Notes: generated from the letters alone by a model not told the origin. DNA of 55,821 nt from Photorhabdus akhurstii (GCF_018448925.1 NZ_RCWE01000030.1:1-55821), one strand, 5' to 3'. Shown: positions 1 through 10,051, numbered from the stretch's first letter. Numbers and translations are program-made.

Positions 1-286
1 GACTAATTAGTTCGTAATGAATTAACTGTTGTTCACTCTTCAAGACTTTAAAACGTATTTTTTTGTGATACGGTCTTGTGAGTGCCCACACAGATTGTCT
101 GATTAATTGTTAAAGAGCAGGCTGAATTAAAATTTAACATTCTCGTTCAGCCGGGCTGCGTATACTACGCTGTTCACCCGCAGAGTCAAGCGCTTATTGG
201 CTTTCTCTCTGCCTGACCTCACAATGTTTATCAGCGTTGTGTCGGTCAGTGGTGGCGCATTATAGGGAATTCTTTGACGCTGGCAA
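1..286 (-). promoter_or_regulatory. rRNA operon promoters P1/P2 and 16S leader with boxA
   Basis: Read on the minus strand this is a typical enterobacterial rrn control region. P1 has -35 TTGCCA (281-286), a 16-bp spacer and -10 TATAAT (259-264), followed by a GCGCCACCACTGAC discriminator/start region like that of E. coli rrn P1. P2 has -35 TTGACT (184-189), 16 bp and -10 TAGTAT (162-167). The antitermination boxA TGCTCTTTAACAA lies at 107-119. The rest to position 1 matches the 16S precursor leader, so the 16S gene should begin just outside the window. The clpB-rrn neighbourhood is the same as E. coli clpB-rrnG. Confidence 0.93.
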
Positions 287-367
287 GCGTTTAATTGCAA
301 AAAAAATTCATCTGAACGCCAATTAAGCAAAAACAGGGCTAAATTGCGATTTAATGCGCAAAATGAT

Positions 368-393
368 AAAAAAAGAGGCAGTTTTCTGCCCCT
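368..393 (-). terminator. clpB terminator
   Basis: On the minus strand a GGGGCAG/CTGCCTC stem with an AAAA loop is followed by a run of seven T. It lies 39 bp past the clpB stop and before rrn P1, so it separates the two transcripts. Confidence 0.85.
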
Positions 394-431
394 TATCTCT
401 CGTCAACCTTACTCTCGCGTTAAATATCAAG

Positions 432-3005
432 TTATTGCTTTGCGACGATATGGCTATTTTCCACATCCAGAGTAACTAGTTTTCCTGGCAATAGTTGGCC
501 GGAAAGTATTTTTTGAGCTAATGGATTTTCGATCTCCTGCTGGATAGCTCGCTTCAATGGCCGTGCTCCGTAAACAGGATCGAACCCTGCTTCCGCCAAC
601 ATGTCCAACGCTTGCTGAGTAATCGTCACCTGATAACCACGTTCTTCCAGACGCTTGTACAAACGTTGCAATTGGATATCTGCAATCGCTGATAAGTGAC
701 TACGCCCTAATGGATGGAACACAACAGCTTCATCAATACGGTTAATAAATTCAGGTCTGAAATGATGGCTAACAATTCCCATCACCATATCTTTCATTTC
801 ACCATAATTCAGATCACCAAAACGCTCTTGGATCATGTCCGACCCAAGATTAGACGTCATGATGACAACCGTGTTGCGGAAATCGACGGTACGACCTTGC
901 CCATCAGTCAACCGACCATCATCCAGCACCTGCAATAAGATATTGAATACATCCGAGTGCGCTTTTTCCACTTCATCAAGCAGAATAACGGAGTAAGGTC
1001 GACGACGAACCGCTTCTGTTAGATAACCACCTTCTTCATAACCAACATACCCCGGCGGCGCTCCTACCAACCTTGATACGGTATGTTTTTCCATAAATTC
1101 AGACATATCGATACGCACCATTGCATCATCGCTGTCAAACAGGAAATTCGCTAACGCCTTGCACAACTCAGTTTTCCCAACACCGGTTGGGCCAAGGAAC
1201 AGGAATGAGCCAATCGGACGATTTGGATCAGCTAATCCAGCTCGGCTACGGCGAATCGCATTAGATACTGCATTGACTGCCTCATCCTGACCAATGACAC
1301 GTTTATGCAGCTCTTGCTCCATGCGCAACAGTTTGTCTTTTTCACTCTCCAGCATTCTGGCAACCGGAATACCTGTCCAACGAGCAAGAATTTCTGCAAT
1401 TTCCGCATCGGTAACTTTGTTACGAAGCAGTTTCATATGCTTACTTTCAGCTTGTGTGGCTGCGGCAAGCTGTTTTTCCAATCCAGGTATTTTCCCATAT
1501 TGAATTTCAGACATCTTCGCTAAATCACCACTGCGGCGTGCCTGTTCTAGGCTGATACGGGCATTTTCCAATTCTGCTTTTATGTGCTGAGTACCGGTCA
1601 GTGCGGCTTTCTCAGCTTTCCACTCTTCTTCCAGTTCAGAATATTCGCGTTCTTTTACGATCAGCTCTTCATTAAGCATTTCAAGCCGTTTTTTACTGGC
1701 ATCATCAGACTCTTTTTTCAGCGCCTGCTGTTCCAACTTCAATTGGATAACCCGACGCTCCAGACGGTCCAGCGCTTCCGGTTTTGAATCCATTTGCATA
1801 CGTAAACTGGCGCCCGCTTCATCGATCAAATCGATAGCTTTATCCGGCAACATACGGTCTGAGATATAACGGTGAGATAATGTTGCTGCCGCGACAATTG
1901 CAGGGTCGGTAATTTGTACATGATGATGTAATTCATAACGTTCTTTCAGACCGCGCAAAATAGCGATAGTGTCCTCTACGGAAGGTTCTGCGACATAGAC
2001 TTTTTGAAAACGGCGTTCCAGCGCTGCATCTTTTTCAATGTATTGACGATATTCATCCAGTGTTGTTGCCCCAACACAGTGAAGTTCGCCACGGGCCAAG
2101 GCTGGTTTTAACATGTTGCCGGCATCCATTGCCCCATCAGCCTTACCCGCACCAACCATAGTATGCAATTCGTCAATAAACAGAATGACATTGCCTTCCT
2201 GTTTAGAAAGGTCGTTCAGCACACCTTTCAAACGCTCTTCGAATTCACCACGATATTTAGCCCCTGCTAATAGCGCTCCCATATCCAGAGAAAGGACGCG
2301 CTTATTTTTAAGCCCCTCAGGAACTTCACCATTAATGATTCGTTGAGCAAGCCCTTCAACAATGGCCGTTTTACCGACCCCGGGCTCACCAATTAAGACC
2401 GGATTATTTTTGGTACGGCGTTGTAATACCTGAATAGTGCGGCGAATTTCTTCATCACGGCCAATCACCGGATCAAGTTTGCCTTGTTCAGCACGTTCAG
2501 TCAGATCAATAGTATATTTTTTCAGGGCTTGGCGTTGATCTTCCGCTCCCTGATCATCAACTTTTTCACCACCACGCATTTGTTCTATTGCCTTAGTGAT
2601 TTTTTCTTTTGTTGCGCCGACAGCTCTCAATATGTCACTTAATGTGCCACGTTCTTCCAATGCTGCCAGAACAAATAATTCAGAGGAGATAAAATTATCC
2701 CCGGCTTTTTGCGCTAATTTGTCGCACAGATTTAAATGGCGAACTAAGTCATTGGATGGTTGTACATCACCACCAACACCCTGTACCCGCGGCAAACGTT
2801 CTAAAGCCAGCTCAAGCTGATTGCTGACACGGCCCGCATCGATTCCAATTGACGTTAATAATGGGCGAATAGAGCCACCCTCTTGCTTTAACAGTGAACT
2901 CATTAAGTGAATTGGTTCGATGAACTGATTATCATGCCCAAGTGCAAGGGACTGGGCGTCAGCGAGAGCAAGCTGGAATTTATTAGTAAGACGATCCAGA
3001 CGCAT
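432..3005 (-). CDS. clpB: ClpB protein disaggregase
   Basis: Cytosolic AAA+ hexamer that, with DnaK/DnaJ/GrpE, pulls polypeptides out of aggregates after heat stress. It has 857 residues, the E. coli length. Visible in order: the N-terminal substrate domain (1-150), AAA-1 with Walker A GEPGVGKT near 206-213, the coiled-coil middle domain (about 410-520, Glu/Lys/Leu-rich), and AAA-2 with Walker A GPTGVGKT near 605-612 and LLDEVEKAH. The start ATG is preceded by GGAGGTGTT; an internal start for the short ClpB isoform was not resolved. A heat-shock promoter lies just upstream. Identity is certain from near-complete similarity to the family. Confidence 0.98.
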   Translation of the reverse strand: MRLDRLTNKFQLALADAQSLALGHDNQFIEPIHLMSSLLKQEGGSIRPLLTSIGIDAGRVSNQLELALERLPRVQGVGGDVQPSNDLVRHLNLCDKLAQKAGDNFISSELFVLAALEERGTLSDILRAVGATKEKITKAIEQMRGGEKVDDQGAEDQRQALKKYTIDLTERAEQGKLDPVIGRDEEIRRTIQVLQRRTKNNPVLIGEPGVGKTAIVEGLAQRIINGEVPEGLKNKRVLSLDMGALLAGAKYRGEFEERLKGVLNDLSKQEGNVILFIDELHTMVGAGKADGAMDAGNMLKPALARGELHCVGATTLDEYRQYIEKDAALERRFQKVYVAEPSVEDTIAILRGLKERYELHHHVQITDPAIVAAATLSHRYISDRMLPDKAIDLIDEAGASLRMQMDSKPEALDRLERRVIQLKLEQQALKKESDDASKKRLEMLNEELIVKEREYSELEEEWKAEKAALTGTQHIKAELENARISLEQARRSGDLAKMSEIQYGKIPGLEKQLAAATQAESKHMKLLRNKVTDAEIAEILARWTGIPVARMLESEKDKLLRMEQELHKRVIGQDEAVNAVSNAIRRSRAGLADPNRPIGSFLFLGPTGVGKTELCKALANFLFDSDDAMVRIDMSEFMEKHTVSRLVGAPPGYVGYEEGGYLTEAVRRRPYSVILLDEVEKAHSDVFNILLQVLDDGRLTDGQGRTVDFRNTVVIMTSNLGSDMIQERFGDLNYGEMKDMVMGIVSHHFRPEFINRIDEAVVFHPLGRSHLSAIADIQLQRLYKRLEERGYQVTITQQALDMLAEAGFDPVYGARPLKRAIQQEIENPLAQKILSGQLLPGKLVTLDVENSHIVAKQ

Positions 3006-3045
3006 AACACCTCCAATACTGTTCAGAATGTTGCTACTGGAGATT

Positions 3046-3073
3046 AAATGAGGCCATTCCTCAAATATTCAAG
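3046..3073 (-). promoter_or_regulatory. sigma-32 heat-shock promoter of clpB
   Basis: Minus strand: -35 CTTGAA (3068-3073), 14-bp spacer, -10 CCTCATTT (3046-3053), close to the sigma-32 consensus CTTGAA / CCCCATNT. It lies about 40 bp upstream of the clpB start and resembles the E. coli clpB promoter. Confidence 0.82.
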
Positions 3074-3138
3074 GTTATTCTGAAAAGCAAATTGTGAGAT
3101 ATTCTCTTATGCGCCAACGGATCGCCCTACGAGATAGG

Positions 3139-3870
3139 TTATATCAGCCAGATTAAAGTTGCCATACGTCCGGTGATCCCATCACGCCGATAAGAGAAAA
3201 ATTTCTCTTTATTAGTGACAGTACACTCACTCCCGCCAAAAATCGCATTCACACCAACAGATTGCAATTTTAGTTTTGCCAACAAATAGATATCCGCTAA
3301 ATACTTTTCGCCAAAAGGTATAAAAGCTTGACTCAAATCAGCATGCTGGCTAGTGAACGCTTGCAAAACTCCATTGCCGACTTCAAATTTTTTCGCGCCA
3401 ATCGCCGGCCCTAACCAAGCTTGGATCTGATGAGGTTTAGCGTTAAATTGAGCGATAGTGTTTTCCAGTACGCCAGCGCATAAACCTCGCCACCCCGCAT
3501 GGGCGGCGGCAACCTCATCACCGGCAGAACTGCAAAATAGTACAGGCAGGCAATCCGCCGTCATCACAGCACAAACCTGCCCAGGAATATTGGTATAAAC
3601 AGCATCAGCTCTCTTATCTTCCAGCGGCTGACCATTGAGTCTCACAACGCGCGTACCATGAACCTGCTCTAGCCAGACCGGCGGCTGAGGCAGTTCTGCC
3701 ATTTCCGCTAAAATATGCCTGTTTTGTTCTACAACATCAGGTTTATCACCAACATGCGTGCCCAGATTCAGGCTATCGTAAGGCGATAAGCTCATTCCCC
3801 CTAAACGGGTAGAACTACAGGCTTTTACTGTCGTCGGCTGCGGCCAGTTTGGAAAAATAAGCGAGGTCAT
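3139..3870 (-). CDS. pgeF: Peptidoglycan editing factor PgeF (YfiH/LACC1 family)
   Basis: Zinc-dependent cytosolic enzyme of the YfiH/LACC1 family; in E. coli it removes L-Ser misincorporated into UDP-MurNAc peptides, and family members also cleave purine nucleosides. It has 243 residues, as in E. coli. The metal ligands are intact: His71 (EQVHGT), Cys107 (TADCLPV) and His124 (AAHAGWRG). The start ATG abuts the rluD stop with no gap, so the two are co-transcribed and probably translationally coupled; clpB follows downstream on the same strand. Confidence 0.95.
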   Translation of the reverse strand: MTSLIFPNWPQPTTVKACSSTRLGGMSLSPYDSLNLGTHVGDKPDVVEQNRHILAEMAELPQPPVWLEQVHGTRVVRLNGQPLEDKRADAVYTNIPGQVCAVMTADCLPVLFCSSAGDEVAAAHAGWRGLCAGVLENTIAQFNAKPHQIQAWLGPAIGAKKFEVGNGVLQAFTSQHADLSQAFIPFGEKYLADIYLLAKLKLQSVGVNAIFGGSECTVTNKEKFFSYRRDGITGRMATLIWLI

Positions 3871-4848
3871 TTACCAATCCATTTCGTCTTTAAACGCTTC
3901 TGCATCTGCTTTTAATGCCTTAACCAGCATCACCATATCTTCGGGTAATTCAGCGTGCCACTCCATTTCAATGCCGGTTATCGGATGATAAAGGCGCAGC
4001 ATCGTAGCGTGCAATGCCTGACGATCAAAGTTACGCATTACCTCGCGAAATTCATCAGAAGCCCCTTTCAAAGGACGAGGACGACCGCCATACAAAGGAT
4101 CGCCTACCAATGGGTGACTGATATGGGCCATGTGAACACGTATCTGGTGTGTTCTGCCTGTTTCCAGTCTGAGGCGTAGACGAGTATGCGCCCTAAAATG
4201 TTCCATTACCCGATAATGGGTAATAGCCGGTTTTCCCATTGGATGCACTGCCATATGCGTTCGTTTTGTTGGGTGACGAGAAATGGGCTCTTCAACGATT
4301 CCGCCAGCCGTCATACGACCTATCGCCACCGCTTCATATTCACGGGTAATTTCGCGTAGTTGGAGTGATTCGACTAAACGTGTTTGAGCGGGAACCGTTT
4401 TAGCAATGACCATCAGCCCTGTCGTATCTTTATCAAGACGGTGAACAATGCCCGCCCGAGGAACATCGGCAATTTCAGGATAGCGATATAACAGCGCATT
4501 CAATACCGTACCGTCTGGATTTCCTGCCCCCGGATGGACGACCAAATCACGCGATTTGTTTATGACTAGAATGTCATCATCTTCATAGACAATATTTAAC
4601 GCAATATTCTGAGGTTCCCAACGCGCATCTTCTTCAATGATGGCATCAATGACAATTTCTTCACCTCCCAGCACTTTTTCTTTTGGCTTATTGATTAATT
4701 TGCCATTAACCTGAACTCTGTCATCCAAGATCCAATCTTTTATGCGTGATCTTGAATAATCAGGGAACAATTCAGCCAAAGCCTGATCTAAACGTTGGCC
4801 GAGCTGAGATTCGGCGACTGTTGTATTAAGTCGAATTTGTTGTGCCAT
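3871..4848 (-). CDS. rluD: 23S rRNA pseudouridine synthase RluD
   Basis: Makes pseudouridines 1911, 1915 and 1917 in helix 69 of 23S rRNA, needed for normal 50S assembly and termination. It has 325 residues (E. coli 326). There is an N-terminal S4 RNA-binding domain (about 15-75), then the RluA-type catalytic domain with HRLDKDTTG, whose catalytic Asp is Asp139. It is the first gene of a minus-strand rluD-pgeF pair and is divergent from bamD, with about 135 bp between them. Confidence 0.97.
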   Translation of the reverse strand: MAQQIRLNTTVAESQLGQRLDQALAELFPDYSRSRIKDWILDDRVQVNGKLINKPKEKVLGGEEIVIDAIIEEDARWEPQNIALNIVYEDDDILVINKSRDLVVHPGAGNPDGTVLNALLYRYPEIADVPRAGIVHRLDKDTTGLMVIAKTVPAQTRLVESLQLREITREYEAVAIGRMTAGGIVEEPISRHPTKRTHMAVHPMGKPAITHYRVMEHFRAHTRLRLRLETGRTHQIRVHMAHISHPLVGDPLYGGRPRPLKGASDEFREVMRNFDRQALHATMLRLYHPITGIEMEWHAELPEDMVMLVKALKADAEAFKDEMDW

Positions 4849-4985
4849 ATATTGTTTCTACACTTACGTTGAGTTTTGACGGCAGAGCCGTTTAATTTAA
4901 TATAGTGTGCTATTGTAACTCGATCTTTTGCCGGGAGCTTCATGGATAGTCTCCCAGAAAACACTCAGAGGATAATCAACACGTG

Positions 4986-5717
4986 ATGATACGCATAAAA
5001 TATCTGGTGGCGGCAGCCACATTGAGCCTGGTACTTTCCGGGTGCGCTGGTAATAAAAATGCTGTCCCCGACAGCCCGCCCGCGGAAATTTACTCTAAGG
5101 GTCAGGAAAAGCTGCAAAATGGTAGCTATGGAGATGCGATCAAGCAATTGGAAACCCTCGATAATCGCTATCCATTCGGCCCCTATTCACAGCAAGTACA
5201 ACTCGATCTGATTTATGCTTATTATAAATCCTCTGACTTGCCAATGGCGCTTGCTTCCATTGACCGCTTCATACGCCTGAATCCAACTCACCCCAACATT
5301 GATTATGTTCTGTATATGCGAGGGTTAACTTCACAAGCTCTAGATAACAGTCTATTGCAGAGTTTCTTCGGCATTGACCGCTCAGATCGTGATCCTGAAC
5401 ACGCCAGGGTAGCATTCAAGGATTTTAGCCAATTAGTACGCTATCATCCTAACAGCCTGTATACCGCCGATGCCATTAAGCGTTTAATGTTTATCAAAGA
5501 GCGCCTGGCAAAGTATGAACTTTCTGTGGTGGAATATTATAACAAACGCGGCGCCTATGTCGCGGTGGTAAATCGGGTTGAGCAAATGTTACGTGATTAC
5601 CCTGATACACAGCCAACTCTCGCAGCATTGCCTTACATGAAAAAAGCTTATACACATTTGGGTTTAGCAGCTCAGGCAGATAAAGTAGCAAAACTCATTG
5701 CTGCTAATCCTGTATAA
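4986..5717 (+). CDS. bamD: Outer-membrane assembly lipoprotein BamD
   Basis: Essential lipoprotein of the BAM complex that inserts beta-barrel proteins in the outer membrane. The signal peptide [20 protein letters not shown] has a lipobox LSGC with lipidated Cys20, the E. coli position, followed by five TPR-like repeats ([22 protein letters not shown], and so on). I choose the ATG at 4986 because it aligns with the E. coli start; an in-frame GTG lies immediately upstream at 4983 and AGAGG is at 4967-4971. It stands alone between a divergent rluD and a terminator. Confidence 0.96.
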   Translation: MIRIKYLVAAATLSLVLSGCAGNKNAVPDSPPAEIYSKGQEKLQNGSYGDAIKQLETLDNRYPFGPYSQQVQLDLIYAYYKSSDLPMALASIDRFIRLNPTHPNIDYVLYMRGLTSQALDNSLLQSFFGIDRSDRDPEHARVAFKDFSQLVRYHPNSLYTADAIKRLMFIKERLAKYELSVVEYYNKRGAYVAVVNRVEQMLRDYPDTQPTLAALPYMKKAYTHLGLAAQADKVAKLIAANPV

Positions 5718-5730
5718 AAAAGCAGATGAT

Positions 5731-5761
5731 AAAACAGCGGCTGACACCGCTGTTTTATTTT
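5731..5761 (+). terminator. bamD terminator
   Basis: AAAACAGCGG / CCGCTGTTTT stem with a 6-nt loop and a following T-rich tail, 14 bp after the bamD stop. Confidence 0.85.
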
Positions 5762-5913
5762 TACTTGTCAAATCCAAAAAACGCTTATCCATTAGGAGAA
5801 TAAAAGACTCAACTTGTCAATAGTGTCTCATTAGCTTCAATCCTGCAATAGATATTCTTTGTATTTTTATCATTAATCACAATTACTTCAACTAGTTGCC
5901 TCATGTCTGGTTA

Positions 5914-5934
5914 AAAGTGATTTAGATCACCTTT
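5914..5934 (+). promoter_or_regulatory. Probable CRP site upstream of raiA
   Basis: AAAGTGATTTAGATCACCTTT is a dyad close to the CRP consensus TGTGA-N6-TCACA, with one mismatch in each half. It lies about 65 bp upstream of the raiA start. Catabolite control of raiA is known in E. coli; its operation here is inferred. Confidence 0.6.
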
Positions 5935-5999
5935 TTCATGAAAAAGAAATGTATTCTGAAATTATTGAAGGTGGATAATCAATAATGAGAGGTAACTAT

Positions 6000-6362
6000 A
6001 TGATAGTGAATATTACCAGCAAACAAATGGAGATTACCCCGGCAATTCGCAACCACGTAGAAAAACGTCTGAACAAACTAAATAAATGGCAAGTAAATCT
6101 GATAAATCCTCATATTATTCTATCAAAAGGGCCTCAAATTTTTAGGGCTGATGCAACCATAAGTATACCGAATGGTATGCTAGTCGCCGGTGCGAAACAT
6201 GAAGATATGTATATTGCTATCAATGAATTATTAACAAAATTGGAGCGCCAACTGAATAAAGTACAGCATAAGGGAGAAGCACGCCGTACTGACAACAGTG
6301 TTAAAGAATTAAACCTTAACCTAGAAGCACAACCAGAAACAGAACCAGAAATATCACAATAG
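6000..6362 (+). CDS. raiA: Ribosome-associated inhibitor RaiA (YfiA/HPF family)
   Basis: Binds the 30S decoding channel in cold or stationary phase and keeps 70S ribosomes inactive. The protein starts [16 protein letters not shown], matching E. coli RaiA; an upstream in-frame ATG at 5985 would add five residues, but GAGAGG sits 7 nt before the ATG at 6000, which is preferred. It has 120 residues, with the beta-alpha fold to about residue 97 ([17 protein letters not shown]) and an acidic tail. A terminator follows, then the pheA leader, the same order as in E. coli. Confidence 0.95.
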   Translation: MIVNITSKQMEITPAIRNHVEKRLNKLNKWQVNLINPHIILSKGPQIFRADATISIPNGMLVAGAKHEDMYIAINELLTKLERQLNKVQHKGEARRTDNSVKELNLNLEAQPETEPEISQ

Positions 6363-6383
6363 AATAACAATGACTTGTCTCTG

Positions 6384-6409
6384 ACGCGTCCAATTTGGGC
6401 GCGTTTTTT
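6384..6409 (+). terminator. raiA terminator
   Basis: ACGCGTCC / GGGCGCGT stem (one G:U pair) with an AATTT loop and six T. It lies immediately upstream of the pheA promoter. Confidence 0.85.
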
Positions 6410-6410
6410 G

Positions 6411-6439
6411 TTGACAGAAACAACAACATAAGGTTAATT
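6411..6439 (+). promoter_or_regulatory. Probable pheL-pheA promoter
   Basis: Perfect -35 TTGACA (6411-6416), 17-bp spacer, weak -10 TTAATT (6434-6439), directly after the raiA terminator as in E. coli. The leader to pheL would be about 120 nt, longer than in E. coli, so a second promoter nearer pheL is possible. Confidence 0.45.
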
Positions 6440-6563
6440 AACGAAAATTACCGTAACCCCTTATCCAGTGCGGACGGCTGCCGATGAAATGGAAAGCAAG
6501 CAATGGAAAGCTTTGCCCAGTTGGGTAAAGATCGGTCACATAAACTATGAATATGAGAATATA

Positions 6564-6611
6564 ATGAATACAAACCTGTTTTTCTCTTCTTTCTTTTTTA
6601 CCTTCCCTTGA
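6564..6611 (+). CDS. pheL: Phenylalanine operon leader peptide PheL
   Basis: The 15-residue peptide MNTNLFFSSFFFTFP has six Phe codons and ends in FFFTFP like E. coli PheL. Ribosome stalling at these codons when charged tRNA-Phe is scarce controls the downstream attenuator. Confidence 0.93.
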   Translation: MNTNLFFSSFFFTFP

Positions 6612-6680
6612 GGGAGGCTTTCGTCGTTGAAAAAAGAGTGAGAAGACGAACAGCAAGCCTCCCCATCGGGAGGCTTTTTT
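6611..6680 (+). promoter_or_regulatory. pheA attenuator
   Basis: The segment GGGAGGCTTTCGTC (from 6612) can pair with GACGAAC...GCCTCCC (from 6646) as an antiterminator. The alternative is the terminator hairpin AAGCCTCCC-CATC-GGGAGGCTT at 6655-6674, followed by a T run. Together with PheL this is a classical transcription attenuator. Confidence 0.9.
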
Positions 6681-6737
6681 CTGTCTATTGCAAACCTATT
6701 ATTATCAGAATGTGAATAACCCATTAGGAACCCATTT

Positions 6738-7895
6738 ATGGATCAAAATAATTTGCTGAAAATACGGGAAAAAGTCAGCGAACTTGATTTAAAGTTACTG
6801 ATTTTACTAGCAGAGCGTCGCCAATTAGCTTTTAATATCGCACAAACTAAGTTAAAGGATAATCGCCCTATCAGAGACAAGGATCGCGAACGAGAACTAT
6901 TAGATGTCCTAATTAAAAAAGGGAAAAACTACGGGCTTGATGGCTTTTATATTTCGCGTCTCTTTCAGATGATCATTGAAGATTCCGTACTCACTCAACA
7001 AGCATTATTGCAGCAACACCTAAATCAAACCCCCCAAGATTCAGCGCGTATTGCATTCCTCGGTCCTAGAGGTTCCTACTCTCATATCGCAGCCCGCCAA
7101 TATACCGCACGCCATTTCAATCAATTAATTGAATGTAGCTGTCATAAGTTCCAGGATATCTTCTCCCTGGTTGAAACAGGCCAAGCGGATTACGGAATGT
7201 TACCCATTGAAAATACCAGCTCTGGTTCCATCAATGATGTTTATGATTTGTTGCAACATACCAATTTATCAATTGTGGGAGAAATAACCCTTCCTATCGA
7301 CCATTGCCTACTCGTTGCAAGAGACACAACACTATCGGAGATCAAAACGGTTTACAGTCACCCTCAACCATTCCAACAATGCAGCCAATATATTAATCAA
7401 TTCCCACATTGGAAAATTACATATTGCGAAAGCACTGCCGCAGCGATGCAAAAAGTCGCTGAACAGAACTCACCAGAAATTGCAGCTTTAGGTAGTGAAG
7501 CGGGCGGCGCACTTTATCAGTTACAAGTTCTGGAACAGAATCTAGCCAATCAATCACATAATATTACTCGTTTTATTATTGTTGCCCGTCAACCTATTGA
7601 AGTTGCAGAACAGGTACCAGCCAAAACGACATTTATTATGGCAACCGGACAGCAGGCAGGCGCGCTGGTAGATGCGTTAATGGTGCTGAAAAAACATAAT
7701 ATTATTATGAGTAAACTGGAATCTCGCCCGATTAACGGGAATCCGTGGGAAGAGATGTTTTATATTGATGTCCAAGCTAATATTCGTTCAATTAATATGC
7801 AACACGTCCTGAAAGCATTGGCGAAAATCACTCATTCATTAAAGGTATTAGGATGTTATCCAACAGAAAGTGTGGTGCCGGTTAATCCTTCCTGA
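6738..7895 (+). CDS. pheA: Bifunctional chorismate mutase / prephenate dehydratase PheA
   Basis: Converts chorismate to prephenate and then to phenylpyruvate, committing carbon to phenylalanine. It has 385 residues (E. coli 386). The AroQ chorismate mutase domain occupies 1-90 ([19 protein letters not shown]). The prephenate dehydratase domain at about 105-285 includes [21 protein letters not shown] and the NITRF signature. A C-terminal ACT domain has the GALV and ESRP motifs for Phe feedback. It is controlled by the pheL attenuator just upstream and followed by a hairpin. Confidence 0.97.
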   Translation: MDQNNLLKIREKVSELDLKLLILLAERRQLAFNIAQTKLKDNRPIRDKDRERELLDVLIKKGKNYGLDGFYISRLFQMIIEDSVLTQQALLQQHLNQTPQDSARIAFLGPRGSYSHIAARQYTARHFNQLIECSCHKFQDIFSLVETGQADYGMLPIENTSSGSINDVYDLLQHTNLSIVGEITLPIDHCLLVARDTTLSEIKTVYSHPQPFQQCSQYINQFPHWKITYCESTAAAMQKVAEQNSPEIAALGSEAGGALYQLQVLEQNLANQSHNITRFIIVARQPIEVAEQVPAKTTFIMATGQQAGALVDALMVLKKHNIIMSKLESRPINGNPWEEMFYIDVQANIRSINMQHVLKALAKITHSLKVLGCYPTESVVPVNPS

Positions 7896-7902
7896 TTAAA
7901 AA

Positions 7903-7928
7903 GAGCCGGGTATTAAAATATCCGGTTC
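7903..7928 (+). terminator. Hairpin after pheA
   Basis: GAGCCGGGTATT / AATATCCGGTTC inverted repeat just past the pheA stop, but without a strong T run; a weak or partial terminator. Confidence 0.55.
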
Positions 7929-7959
7929 AGATTATTGGCTTTCAACATTTTTATTATCA

Positions 7960-8229
7960 ATGAGAAAATTTTTACTGCCTTTAACCTCTCGGTTTAAGGC
8001 TTTTTATTTATTTCGTAAATCCAGACTTTATCAGCTTAAATACGTTTTATCTGAATGTGACAAAACCGGCGTTAATAAAAATCACGTTTTATCTGTCGCC
8101 ACGGTTTTAAAGCCTGGAAAAAACCGCAAGCATATCGTGAAAAAGAAGGCAAAAACTTTAATCATTAAAGGTAAAACAGAAATGATTAAAGCTTTTTTAA
8201 AGCAAGTAAAAAATCCGGTGTTATACTGA
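7960..8229 (+). CDS. Small basic hypothetical protein (doubtful)
   Basis: Open frame of 89 codons, rich in Lys and with a short hydrophobic N-terminus (FLLPLTSRFKAFYLF). I recognise no family. No Shine-Dalgarno precedes the ATG, and the DNA shares AAAACCGG/GTTAATAAAAA wording with the decayed repeat array downstream of the next gene. It may be the edge of that AT-rich island rather than a gene, although an 89-codon open frame is not trivial in AT-rich DNA. It lies between pheA and the H-NS-like gene on the same strand. Confidence 0.3.
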   Translation: MRKFLLPLTSRFKAFYLFRKSRLYQLKYVLSECDKTGVNKNHVLSVATVLKPGKNRKHIVKKKAKTLIIKGKTEMIKAFLKQVKNPVLY

Positions 8230-8287
8230 CACCGGAAGAGAAAACATCAGAAAAGACAAGTTTTAAATTTATTAACAAGGTGAAAAA

Positions 8288-8734
8288 ATGACAACATTAA
8301 CCACAGAACAAGAATATTCGATTATATCAAAACATTTATCAAGAATATCCACATTAAGAAGATTTGCTCAAACAAAAGATGTTGAATGGTTAGAAGATGT
8401 TTACAAATCACTAGAGACAATCATGCAAGACAACAAAGAAACCTTCAGATTAATGAATTTAGAAGCAGAACAAAAAGAACAAAAACGTTTAGACATATTA
8501 AGGCTGATTAAAGAAACCGGCTTTGATCTCGAGACCATTAACATACCTGTTACCATCTCTAGTTTTAAAGCTAAAAAATCAAATGCAGGAAAAGGAAAGA
8601 CGAGAAAACCTAAGTATCAGTTTAATGAAAATGGAGAAGTTAAATACTGGTCAGGAAACGGGAAAAAACCATCAAGTTTACAAAAACTACTCAATGAAGG
8701 TCATTCATTAAATGAATTTTTAATTCAAAAATAA
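8288..8734 (+). CDS. H-NS/StpA-like nucleoid-associated protein
   Basis: 148 residues with H-NS architecture. The N-terminal coiled-coil oligomerisation region runs from about 12 to 80 (SRISTLRRFAQTKDVEWLED, aligning with H-NS NIRTLRAQARE...LEEMLEKLE). A basic linker (KAKKSNAGKGKTRKPK) leads to the C-terminal DNA-binding domain YWSGNGKKPSSLQKLLNEG ending DEFLI-like NEFLIQK. The core QGR minor-groove motif is replaced by NGK. AAGGTG precedes the ATG at good spacing. It sits in AT-rich DNA next to a repeat array, a usual setting for accessory H-NS paralogues that silence foreign DNA. The family is clear; its targets are unknown. Confidence 0.85.
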   Translation: MTTLTTEQEYSIISKHLSRISTLRRFAQTKDVEWLEDVYKSLETIMQDNKETFRLMNLEAEQKEQKRLDILRLIKETGFDLETINIPVTISSFKAKKSNAGKGKTRKPKYQFNENGEVKYWSGNGKKPSSLQKLLNEGHSLNEFLIQK

Positions 8735-8902
8735 AACTCCTCAGAATGAGAATAGCCTCACAGGTTTATCATCTGTTTAATACTATTTACTTTCCTTTTT
8801 TGCTTGCATTCGCTTTTTGGGGCGATCGCAAGCGCCTTTTTATGGGCGATTAACTCGGTTATTAATTAAAAAAGTGTAAAAAAACGGGCACCCATTAATG
8901 CC

Positions 8903-9112
8903 AAATTTTTAAAAGGTAAAGATCATCTAAAAACAGCTTACTCCCCGCTTATTCATCAGCGATACTATATCCCAATTATTTTACGAAACAGGTTATAAAA
9001 ATAACGCAATAAAAAAGGGGTAAAACGGTTAATCTGTCAGGATTTAAGCCCTGAAAATAGAGTTGATTATCTAAAAGAATATCTTTACATCGTTAGGCCA
9101 TTTACTGGCTGA
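8903..9112 (+). pseudogene. Broken reading frame, possible gene remnant
   Basis: Reading from 8903 gives about 70 codons of protein-like sequence (KFLKGKDHLKTAYSPLIHQ, then RLICQDLSPENRVDYLKEY) interrupted by two close in-frame stops. I do not recognise it. It could be a decayed gene, or chance in AT-rich DNA. Confidence 0.3.
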
Positions 9113-9320
9113 TTTAAGAAAAAATAAAGGGTAATGACTGATAAAAACCTCTCAAGATTGTCAATAAAAACGGAGTCAGTAAAGATAAAGCAAGGATGAT
9201 TAACATTCGTTAAATATAAAACACGATATCCCATTGTGATTAAACCTAATAAAAAACAGGTGTAAAAAAAGATAAAAATAGTGTTAAAACCTTATACCGA
9301 TTAAACCCAGAAGCTAAACC

Positions 9321-9377
9321 ATGACTTTTAATAACAATTTAAAAATTGCCCATCGTAAAACCATCAGTGAAAAATAA
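9321..9377 (+). other. Repeat B copy 1, 18-codon frame
   Basis: Encodes MTFNNNLKIAHRKTISEK. The upstream extension seen in copies 4 and 5 is frameshifted here by one base. Confidence 0.35.
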
Positions 9378-9480
9378 GCAATAAAAATCGGTTTTGTTAA
9401 TGCTTAAAGCGGATATGATTAATGCTTATTGAGCGTAAAACACCACATAATACCATGATGGTTAAACTTTAATAAAACAA

Positions 9481-9618
9481 GGCATTAAAAGAGGGGAAAA
9501 CAACTGTTAAAACCTGTACTATCTCAGCTTTAACAATTACCGGTTATTTATAATGTATCTGTCAGATTAAATCCGGTTCAGCTTTTTTCCCCAGATTCAT
9601 TTACCATCTAAAAAGCAG
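9481..9618 (+). repeat. Repeat module A, copy 1
   Basis: 138-bp module from GGCATTAAAAGAGGGG to CATCTAAAAAGCAG, almost identical to 10052-10189. Confidence 0.85.
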
Positions 9619-9679
9619 ACGTTAAAAGGGGTAAAAATACGATTAAAACCGTATGCCATTAAATCCAGAAACTAAAACC

Positions 9680-9736
9680 ATGACTTTTAATAACAACTTT
9701 AAAACCGCCCATCGTAAAACCATCAGTGAAAAATAA
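9680..9736 (+). other. Repeat B copy 2, 18-codon frame
   Basis: Encodes MTFNNNFKTAHRKTISEK. The upstream extension starts with ACG and is frameshifted by a one-base loss. Confidence 0.35.
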
Positions 9737-9904
9737 GCAATGAAAATCGATTTTGTTAATGTTTAAAACGAATATGATTAATGCTCATTAAGCGTAAAAA
9801 ACGACATACCATGATGGTTAAACTTAATAAAAAAGGCATTAAAGGGGATAAAAACACGATTAAAACTTTATACCAATTAAATCCAGAAGTTAAAACTTAA
9901 AACC

Positions 9905-9961
9905 ATGACTTTTAATAATCACTTGAAAACCACCTATCATAAAACTATCAGTAAGAAATAA
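9905..9961 (+). other. Repeat B copy 3, 18-codon frame
   Basis: Encodes MTFNNHLKTTYHKTISKK. An in-frame TAA just upstream separates it from the extension region. Confidence 0.35.
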
Positions 9962-10051
9962 AAACCGGTTTTGTTAATGTTTAAAACGAAGATGATTAAT
10001 ACTCATTAAACGTAAAACCACATACCATGATGGTTAAACTTTAATAAAAAA

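Noticed and set aside
127-330. 67-codon minus-strand open frame at the window start
   Set aside because: It lies entirely over the rrn promoters P1/P2 and leader.
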